Shown here piece after piece: positions 8,496 to 9,851 of a DNA stretch of 9,851 nt. The translations under genes and the position numbers were made by a program. Position 1 is the first letter of the stretch, and every line of letters begins with the position of its first letter. Origin of the DNA: Elusimicrobiota bacterium. Lineage in GTDB: Bacteria; Elusimicrobiota; Elusimicrobia; Elusimicrobiales; UBA9959. Under the pieces are notes generated by a model. That model had not been told where the DNA came from and searched no databases. It saw nothing but the letters and a program-made list of their open reading frames with translations. Location of the stretch: positions 1 to 9,851 of the forward strand of contig JAKLEK010000043.1 in assembly GCA_022703115.1 (NCBI GenBank), read 5' to 3'.

Positions 8496-9851
8496 ATGGC
8501 AGACAGTAAGACCGGGTTCATATATCAGGAACTGTTCGAACTGGAAAAGCCGCGGGTTAAATACCGCAATCTCACTGAAAAGCACGTTAAGCTCGTGAAA
8601 GCCGGCGGCCGGGAGGTCCTGGAGGTGGAACCGGAGGCCCTGGTGACCCTGGCCCGCGAGGCGGTCAGGGACGTCTCCTTTCTCCTGCGCGCCGCGCACC
8701 AGGAGCAGGTGGCAGCGATCTTCTCGGACCCGGAAGCCTCGGAGAACGACAGGTTCATAGCCTACTGCATGCTGGAGAACGCCGCGATCTCCGCGCGGTT
8801 CGAGCTGCCTTTCTGCCAGGACACGGGCACCGCCACCATAGTCGCCAAGAAGGGCGAACAGGTCTGGACCCGTTCCGACGACGCCGAACTGCTCTCAAAA
8901 GGCGTCTGGCAGGCCTACACAGGGGAGAACCTGCGCTACTCTCAGACTCTGGCCCTGAACATGTACGAGGAAAAGAACTCGGGGAACAATCTGCCCGCGC
9001 AGATAGACATTTATGCGTCTAAAGGCGCAGCCTACGAATTCCTGTTCGTCACCAAGGGTGGCGGATCGGCCAATAAAACGATGCTTTATCAGGAGACGAA
9101 AGCGACGCTCACCCCGGAGAAGCTGAAACCTTTCCTGACGGAAAAGATGCGTTCTCTAGGCACCGCCGCCTGCCCGCCCTACCACATCGCCTTCGTGGTG
9201 GGAGGCACCTCGGCCGAGATGTGCCTCAAGACCGTGAAGCTGGCATCGGCCGGATATCTGGACGGTCTTCCTTCTTCCGGCAACGGATACGGCCGCGCGT
9301 TCAGGGACAAGGCCCTGGAGAAGGAGCTGCTGGAGGCTTCCCGGAAGTTCGGTTACGGCGCCCAGTTCGGCGGGAAGTATTTCGCGCACGATATAAGGGT
9401 GATACGGCTGCCGCGCCACGGCGCCTCGGCCCCGATAGGGATGGGGCTTTCCTGTTCCGCGGACCGGAACATCCTGGCCAGGATCGACAAAGGCGGCCTT
9501 TGGCTGGAGGAGATGGAGCGGGACCCGGGACGCTTGATACCGGAAAAAGTGCGTAAAGAGTTCTCCGGCCGCGCGAACTGCGTGAGCATAGATCTGAACA
9601 GGCCTATGGCGGATATAACCGCCGAACTGTCCAAGCACCCGGTCGGCGCGAGGCTTTCCCTTAACGGCCGGATCGTGGTCGCACGGGACATAGCCCACTC
9701 GAAGTTCAAGGAGCTGCTGGACGCCGGCAAGCCGCTGCCGGAATACCTTAAGAAACATCCGGTCTACTACGCTGGCCCGGCCAAGAAGCCGGCGGACAAG
9801 CCCTCGGGGTCGTTCGGCCCCACTACGGCCGGACGCATGGATTCCTACGTG
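8496..9851 (+). CDS. fumA: Class I (iron-sulfur) fumarate hydratase, 3' end missing
   Basis: This enzyme reversibly hydrates fumarate to L-malate in the TCA cycle, in the cytoplasm. The first 452 codons are present; the family is about 550 residues, so roughly 100 residues lie beyond the right edge. The sequence closely follows the long, single-chain FumA/FumB form, with the alpha and beta regions in one polypeptide. The three [4Fe-4S] ligands are C107 (PFCQDTGT), C226 (ACPPYHIAF) and C320 (SCSADRN), with spacings of 119 and 94 residues, the same as in the Leishmania class I fumarase. Other landmarks are NLPAQID (165-171), KGGGSANK (187-194), GGKYFAHDIRVIRLPRHG (292-309), SLNGRIVVARDIAH (388-401) and GPTTAGRMDSYV (441-452). 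Start ATG at 8496 is preceded by a weak GAGG (8487-8490). Like other class I fumarases it should be oxygen-sensitive. Its substrate is the product of the SdhCAB complex encoded about 4 kb upstream. FumA and FumB cannot be told apart here. Confidence 0.95.
   Translation, partial: MADSKTGFIYQELFELEKPRVKYRNLTEKHVKLVKAGGREVLEVEPEALVTLAREAVRDVSFLLRAAHQEQVAAIFSDPEASENDRFIAYCMLENAAISARFELPFCQDTGTATIVAKKGEQVWTRSDDAELLSKGVWQAYTGENLRYSQTLALNMYEEKNSGNNLPAQIDIYASKGAAYEFLFVTKGGGSANKTMLYQETKATLTPEKLKPFLTEKMRSLGTAACPPYHIAFVVGGTSAEMCLKTVKLASAGYLDGLPSSGNGYGRAFRDKALEKELLEASRKFGYGAQFGGKYFAHDIRVIRLPRHGASAPIGMGLSCSADRNILARIDKGGLWLEEMERDPGRLIPEKVRKEFSGRANCVSIDLNRPMADITAELSKHPVGARLSLNGRIVVARDIAHSKFKELLDAGKPLPEYLKKHPVYYAGPAKKPADKPSGSFGPTTAGRMDSYV

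Overview
The window looks like an ordinary chromosomal segment of a GC-rich, respiring bacterium. ATA (Ile) and AGG (Arg) codons are frequent despite the high GC. The succinate dehydrogenase is of the single-cytochrome (b558, type B) kind, with gene order C-A-B. This occurs in Bacteroidota, Elusimicrobiota, Deltaproteobacteria and their relatives, so the phylum cannot be fixed from this sequence. No tRNA, rRNA, CRISPR array, insertion sequence or phage gene was seen.

Layout from left to right. (1) Bases 1-672, minus strand: the first 224 codons of an exported NHL-repeat beta-propeller protein, cut by the left edge, with a convincing promoter. (2) 673-934: a divergent intergenic region with a possible extended -10 element and a strong hairpin ahead of the sdh operon. 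(3) 935-4407, plus strand: sdhC, sdhA and sdhB, a complete three-subunit succinate:quinone oxidoreductase (or fumarate reductase). (4) 4408-4510: a convergent junction packed with three small hairpins. (5) 4502-7135, minus strand: a large membrane histidine kinase with a signal peptide, an extracytoplasmic sensor, seven membrane helices, a kinase core and two tandem receiver domains. (6) 7136-7283: a divergent region with an 11-bp inverted repeat around a candidate kinase promoter. (7) 7284-8447, plus strand: an M20-family amidohydrolase/peptidase. (8) 8496-9851, plus strand: the first 452 codons of a long class I (iron-sulfur) fumarase, cut by the right edge.

Succinate dehydrogenase makes fumarate and reduces quinone at the membrane, and class I fumarase hydrates fumarate to malate. 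The window therefore holds two successive TCA-cycle steps, interrupted by a sensor kinase and an amidohydrolase. The M20 enzyme could supply amino acids whose carbon enters the cycle, but that link is speculative. No partner response regulator lies in the window, so the target of the kinase is unknown.

I did not find a clearly new system. The least ordinary items are the kinase with two C-terminal receivers (the first with a non-standard phosphorylation-site neighbourhood) and the two GC-rich inverted repeats, each with an AT-rich, promoter-like centre, in the two divergent intergenic regions.
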